In this document: positions 15,060-18,517 of the stretch, piece by piece
Layout of the letters: every line of letters starts with the position of its first letter
How positions within the stretch are numbered: the stretch's first letter is position 1
NCBI GenBank assembly: GCA_964411275.1
Contig: CAYPKG010000038.1
Location: 1-18,517, forward strand
Reading direction: 5' to 3'
Source: CAYPKG01 sp964411275
GTDB lineage: Bacteria; Bacillota; Clostridia; Christensenellales; CAG-138
Length of the DNA: 18,517 nt
Notes under the pieces: generated by a model
What the model saw: only the letters and a program-made list of their open reading frames with translations
The model's database searches: none
What the model was told of the DNA's origin: nothing
Position numbers and translations under genes: made by a program

Positions 15060-15283
15060 AGTACGTTTCCCCCCGTCATGAAGTTTTTTTCTGTATGGCA
15101 TAGGATTGCCCTACGGATTTTTTTTATCCCGGCGGGGAGGCGGATTTTGACAAGAAAAAAATCTGTATTTTGACAATAACCCCCGTACCTCCGGTGGTTT
15201 TCAGGCGGAACCGGGGGAATAAAAAAATGCAAAAATTTTTCTTGGATCAAGCGCATAGCCTGTAAGGAGAGGAGGTGGCCGCC
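15060..15283. other. Divergent sigG/yqfC regulatory region with a direct repeat
   Basis: This 224-base stretch must hold the promoters for sigG (leftward) and yqfC (rightward). Two exact copies of ATTTTGACAA lie at 15144-15153 and 15167-15176, 23 bases apart start to start. Each contains TTGACA, the vegetative -35 consensus, but I found no convincing -10 at the right distance. CCCCCG (15180-15185) and CGGGGG (15212-15217) form an inverted repeat with a partly pairing interior. AAAAATTTTT (15231-15240) is a 10-base palindrome. I could not assign sporulation-type promoters (SigE, SigF or SigG) with confidence. Confidence 0.5.
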
Positions 15284-15586
15284 ATGGCAAAAACGCGGCG
15301 AAGGAAGCCGGGGAAAAAGGCGCACCGTTTGCGCAGAAGTTTGCTTAAATCGCTGGATTTGCCGGAGGAAACCTCGGGCGCGGCGCCCAAATGCACATTG
15401 CTGGGCCGGAGTGACCTGTTGGTGGAAAACCACGGCGGCGTGCTTCAATACGGGCCGGATTGTATTCGGCTGTATACTTCGGAGGGCGTCCTCGCCATTT
15501 CCGGCGAAGAGCTGTTGCTGTCGGAGCTTGGAAAAGAGCGGGCGTATGTGGAAGGCCGGGTACAGGGCATCACCTACGAGAAATGA
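15284..15586 (+). CDS. yqfC: Sporulation protein YqfC
   Basis: A short protein of 100 residues with a very basic N-terminus (KTRRRKPGKKAHRLRR) followed by a small beta-rich domain. That domain includes LLGRSDLLVENHGGVLQY and ends in GRVQGITYEK, matching my memory of YqfC. The family is widespread in spore formers, is expressed in the mother cell in Bacillus, and has no known biochemical role. The ATG at 15284 has AAGGAGAGGAGG (15264-15275) upstream; a GTG at 15275 is in frame but overlaps that binding site. It is followed 12 bases later by yqfD, its constant partner, which supports the call. Confidence 0.88.
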   Translation: MAKTRRRKPGKKAHRLRRSLLKSLDLPEETSGAAPKCTLLGRSDLLVENHGGVLQYGPDCIRLYTSEGVLAISGEELLLSELGKERAYVEGRVQGITYEK

Positions 15587-15598
15587 GCGGGTTGTTAG

Positions 15599-16774
15599 AT
15601 GTGGAATTCTCTCTTGGGATATGTTATAGTACAAGCTGAGGGTCTGGGCCTTGAACGGTTTTTGAACCGCGCAATGGGTGACGGCGTGCGCCTTTCAAAC
15701 GTAAGGAGGATAAGCCGTACCCAGATGACCATGGAAATGAGCGCCCGGGATTTTATCGAAAAGATCCCGCCTGTGCGCCGGAAATACCGGTGCAGGGTGC
15801 GCATTTTAAAGCGCAAGGGCATTCCCTTTGTCCTGGCCCGGTTTCGCTGGAGAAAGCTTTTGGTCGTTGGCTGCGGCCTGATGTCTGCGCTTTTGCTGTT
15901 CGCCTCTACCAGGTTGTTTTTCATTTCGGTGGAGGGCTGTTACCAAGTGCCGGAGGCTGTGGTGCGCCGGGCGCTGGAAGAAGCGGGGGTCGCAATCGGA
16001 AACCCCATCGCCGATGTGGAAAACGCCTCCCTTGGCCGGTTTGTGCGTTCTTACGATCAACGCATCGCGTGGGCGGGGGTGGAAAAGCGTGGCGTCACCC
16101 TGACGGTGGAGATCGTGGAGGCGGAGCCGCTGCCGAAGTTTGTTGCGGAGGACGCCCCGGCGGACGTGGTGGCGACAAAGGACGGACTTGTTGAAAAGGT
16201 GACGGCCCTTTATGGCAAGCCCAGCGTGGCGCCTGGGGAAGCGGTGCGCGAGGGAGAGGTGCTAATCCGGGGGGATATCACCAGGGAAGGCGGAGCGCAA
16301 ATGCTGGTGCACGCCAAGGGCTCTGTAATGGCAAGGGTGTGGTATATGGGGAAAACCACCTGCCCTGCCACACAAACGAAGCTTCTCGATACGGGGAACA
16401 GCGCGGAGTACATGTCCCTTACCGTGGCGGGTTTTTCCGTCCGGCAGACGCCCTGCCCTTATGCCTATGGGCGGCTGGAGCTGGATACCGCGTCCGCGCT
16501 CAATGGGCTGATCCTGCCGGTAAAAATCGCCCGGGGGCGCTGGATCGAGCAGGCCATGGGCGAGGTGCCGGCGGTGCTTGAGGAGCAGTTGGCTTTCGCG
16601 GCCTTCGAGGCGGAGCTTTCGGCGTTTGAGCAATTGCCCCAGGACGCTCTGATTTTAGAGAAGCGGGCCAGCACCGAAATTCACCCGGACGGAAGGGTGA
16701 CGGGAATTGTGGAAATTTGCGCCCTGGAGGAAATCGGGGCGACAAAGGCGCTATACTTTGCGCCGGAAGGATAA
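15599..16774 (+). CDS. yqfD: Sporulation membrane protein YqfD
   Basis: A 391-residue protein, close to the Bacillus YqfD length of about 398. The N-terminal cytoplasmic part of about 85 residues is rich in Arg/Lys just before the single clear transmembrane segment at about 87-109 (KLLVVGCGLMSALLLF). A large domain of about 280 residues follows, predicted outside the membrane. It begins with FFISVEGCYQVPEAVVRRAL, which resembles the POTRA-like start of FtsQ-type proteins, and continues with KDGLVEKVTALYGKPSVAPGE, a typical YqfD stretch. YqfD is a conserved sporulation protein of unknown molecular role, related to stage IV function in Clostridia. The ATG at 15599 has only a weak upstream GAGCGGG, so translation may depend on yqfC just upstream. 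Confidence 0.93.
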   Translation: MWNSLLGYVIVQAEGLGLERFLNRAMGDGVRLSNVRRISRTQMTMEMSARDFIEKIPPVRRKYRCRVRILKRKGIPFVLARFRWRKLLVVGCGLMSALLLFASTRLFFISVEGCYQVPEAVVRRALEEAGVAIGNPIADVENASLGRFVRSYDQRIAWAGVEKRGVTLTVEIVEAEPLPKFVAEDAPADVVATKDGLVEKVTALYGKPSVAPGEAVREGEVLIRGDITREGGAQMLVHAKGSVMARVWYMGKTTCPATQTKLLDTGNSAEYMSLTVAGFSVRQTPCPYAYGRLELDTASALNGLILPVKIARGRWIEQAMGEVPAVLEEQLAFAAFEAELSAFEQLPQDALILEKRASTEIHPDGRVTGIVEICALEEIGATKALYFAPEG

Positions 16775-16793
16775 GAAAGGACGAATATAGAAC

Positions 16794-17810
16794 TTGGAGG
16801 AGCGAACAGAAACACTGCCGGCGGAAACCGCCGTGGAACCAGGGCGTGCCCAGGCGCTGCTGCCGGTGGACAGCATGGACGAAATGATCCGCCTTTTTGG
16901 CGTTCTGGATGAAAATCTTGAGATACTCGCGGCGGAAACGGGGGCAACCATCCGCACCGCCGCCGACTGCATCCGCGTAGAAGGCACAGAGGAGCAGGTG
17001 GACCTTTGCGCCACGGTACTGGACAAACTCTTGACAATGCTTCGAAAGGGCGAGGCCATCAACAGAAGCCGCATCCGATACGCGGTAGACCTGGCCAAAG
17101 AAGGCAACGCCGATCTCATCGAGCATATCATGGGCGATGTGGTGGCGATTACCAACAAGGGCCGCCAGATCAAATGCAAAACCCTGGGCCAAAAGCGGTA
17201 TGTCCAGGCGCTTAAGGAGTACGAGCTGGTGTTCGGCGTGGGCCCCGCGGGCACAGGCAAGACGTATCTTGCGGTGGCCATGGCGGTGCTGGCGTTTAAA
17301 AACAAAGAGGTCGACCGGATTATACTGACCCGCCCTGCGGTGGAGGCTGGGGAAAAATTGGGCTTTCTGCCCGGGGATCTCCAAAACAAGGTCGATCCGT
17401 ACCTAAGGCCTTTGTATGACGCTTTGCAGGATTTTTTAGGCGGCGAAACCTACAAAAGCCTGACGGAGCGCGGGGCGATCGAGGTGGCGCCCCTGGCGTA
17501 CATGCGCGGGCGCACCCTGAACGACGCGTATATCATACTGGATGAGGCGCAAAACTGCACCATCGAGCAAATGAAGATGTTTCTCACCCGGTTCGGGGAA
17601 GGTTCTCGGGTGGTTGTCACAGGCGATATTACCCAGATCGACCTGCCAACCGAGCGCAAAAGCGGTCTCGTGCATGCGCTGGCGGTGCTGGAGGGGGTAG
17701 AGGGCATCAAAGAGATATTTCTCACCCACAAGGATGTCGTGCGCCATGACCTGGTGCAGCGGATCATCCGCGCCTATGATAAATCATATGAGAAACGGAA
17801 CAGGGGCTAA
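16794..17810 (+). CDS. phoH: PhoH-family P-loop ATPase
   Basis: PhoH-like proteins are cytoplasmic ATPases with a possible RNA-related role, since they are often encoded next to YbeY. The 338-residue product has a KH-like N-terminal region (DSMDEMIRLFG, LAAETGATIRTAADCIRVEG). The ATPase core has Walker A GPAGTGKT at 150-157 and Walker B with Asp250-Glu251 in YIILDEAQN. RPAVEAGEKLGFLPGDL and VVVTGDITQIDLP are strong family signatures. The start is unclear. The TTG at 16794 gives a fitting length, with AAAGGA at 16776-16781 a rather long 12 bases upstream. A better Shine-Dalgarno, GGAGGAG at 16797-16803, lies inside the frame and could serve CTG at 16815. It follows yqfD by 19 bases. Confidence 0.95.
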   Translation: MEERTETLPAETAVEPGRAQALLPVDSMDEMIRLFGVLDENLEILAAETGATIRTAADCIRVEGTEEQVDLCATVLDKLLTMLRKGEAINRSRIRYAVDLAKEGNADLIEHIMGDVVAITNKGRQIKCKTLGQKRYVQALKEYELVFGVGPAGTGKTYLAVAMAVLAFKNKEVDRIILTRPAVEAGEKLGFLPGDLQNKVDPYLRPLYDALQDFLGGETYKSLTERGAIEVAPLAYMRGRTLNDAYIILDEAQNCTIEQMKMFLTRFGEGSRVVVTGDITQIDLPTERKSGLVHALAVLEGVEGIKEIFLTHKDVVRHDLVQRIIRAYDKSYEKRNRG

Positions 17811-17840
17811 TTGAGGCTTCCTGTCCGGAGAGGAGATGCC

Positions 17841-18517
17841 ATGGCCAAACAAAGGGAGGCCGCTTCCCGCCGGCCCACGCTGGTGTCGGTGCTCATGCTC
17901 GTTATCATGCTTGCGGTGACGTATGTGTCCGTCGTCGCCGCGCTGACGCCAAAACGCTATGACGTTGGGGTCGGAACGGTGGTCAATGAGACGATTACTG
18001 CGACGCGTACGATTGAGCACAGCGCCGCGACAGAAGCGCTCAAAAACGCTGCGCGCAGCGAAACGGCCATTGTGTACAAGCTGGACGAAACCCTGGCGGA
18101 GGAAAAAATCGAACAGGCGACAACGTTTTTCTCGGACATCGCCGCCTTTCGGCAGGACGCCAACGCATTGCGCCTTTTACACATTGAGGGGACGGGGCTG
18201 CGTGCGGATGGGTCCCTTTCCATTTCCGATTGGCAAAGCCTGATCAGCGCCGAGGAGATGAACACGCTGACGTCGGATTTTACAGTGCCGCTGTCTGAGG
18301 AACAGACCTGGTGGTTGCTGCATGTGGAGGATTCGGAGCTGTTAAGGCTGCAGGACGCGGTGCTGCCCAAGCTGACCACATCCCTTCGAAGCGGGCTGGA
18401 GAAAAAAGCGCTGCCCGCGAGAAAAAGCGCCTGCCTGCAGGAGCTCAATGCCACAAGCATCAGCGACGCGCTCAAAGGCGTAGGCGAACGGGTGTATCAA
18501 GAATACCTGGTGCCCAC
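17841..18517 (+). CDS. pgpH: PgpH/YqfF-type 7TM-HD family phosphohydrolase, N-terminal part (cut by window edge)
   Basis: The frame from the ATG at 17841, which has GGAGAGGAG at 17827-17835 upstream, runs open to the window edge (225 codons, no stop). It begins with a short basic tail and a transmembrane segment at about 13-34. An extracellular region follows with YDVGVGTVVNETITATRTIE and an Ala/Glu-rich stretch ending AIVYKLDE. This fits the extracellular domain of PgpH, a multi-pass membrane protein whose cytoplasmic HD domain breaks down cyclic di-AMP in Firmicutes. The HD and remaining membrane segments would lie beyond the window, so the enzyme activity cannot be verified here. Position directly after phoH is the conserved one; ybeY and dgkA are expected next. 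Confidence 0.85.
   Translation, partial: MAKQREAASRRPTLVSVLMLVIMLAVTYVSVVAALTPKRYDVGVGTVVNETITATRTIEHSAATEALKNAARSETAIVYKLDETLAEEKIEQATTFFSDIAAFRQDANALRLLHIEGTGLRADGSLSISDWQSLISAEEMNTLTSDFTVPLSEEQTWWLLHVEDSELLRLQDAVLPKLTTSLRSGLEKKALPARKSACLQELNATSISDALKGVGERVYQEYLVP

Noticed and set aside
15254..15261. SigE/SigK-like -10 (CATAGCCT) before yqfC
   Set aside because: It would put the transcription start inside the ribosome binding site, and no matching -35 is present.
16500..17384. A 294-codon minus-strand frame opposite yqfD and phoH
   Set aside because: It spans the boundary of two real genes and shows no domain; a codon-bias shadow.

Overview
This window looks like a chromosomal segment of a spore-forming, fairly GC-rich member of the Clostridia (Firmicutes). 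The reasons are the sporulation sigma factor SigG, the sporulation genes yqfC and yqfD next to phoH and a PgpH/YqfF-type gene, a clostridial-style single-chain PurL, and a PurO-type IMP cyclohydrolase in place of bifunctional PurH. A run of exactly ten Ns inside purL suggests a draft, possibly metagenome-derived, assembly. No mobile element, CRISPR array, rRNA or tRNA was seen.

Left part (1-2722): a strong hairpin with a T-tract at 122-158 closes off whatever + strand gene lies to the left. It converges on a minus-strand pair made of a 404-residue membrane-anchored protein of unknown function (1508-2722) followed 23 bases later by radA (162-1484), a DNA repair and recombination ATPase. A good sigma-A-like promoter (2815-2787) faces left to drive this pair.

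Centre (2723-14171): a 258-base divergent region leads into a tightly packed nine-gene operon for de novo purine synthesis: purE, purC, purF, purM, purN, purO, an AICAR transformylase (the C-terminal half of PurH), purD and purL. Genes overlap or lie within about 20 bases of each other, so translation is probably coupled at several junctions. Together they cover nearly all steps from PRPP to IMP. Not present here are purB (adenylosuccinate lyase, also needed for the pathway) and purK. The last two steps are done by two separate adjacent proteins (AICAR transformylase and PurO) instead of one PurH. Purine-repressor-like CGAA/TTCG motifs lie around the predicted purE promoter, but this is tentative.

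Right part (14172-18517): sigG (minus strand) converges on purL with no clear terminator between them. It is divergent from a + strand cluster yqfC-yqfD-phoH-pgpH, which keeps the order known from Bacillus and many Clostridia; the last gene runs off the right edge. The 224-base sigG/yqfC divergent region holds two exact copies of a 10-base direct repeat and an inverted repeat of unknown role.

Overall this is a housekeeping and sporulation region, not an accessory island. The points most worth a second look are the split PurH/PurO arrangement, purE without purK, the unknown membrane protein coupled to radA, the regulatory regions, and a residue change in SigG at a position linked to anti-sigma factor binding in Bacillus. 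I found no convincing sign of a wholly new system.
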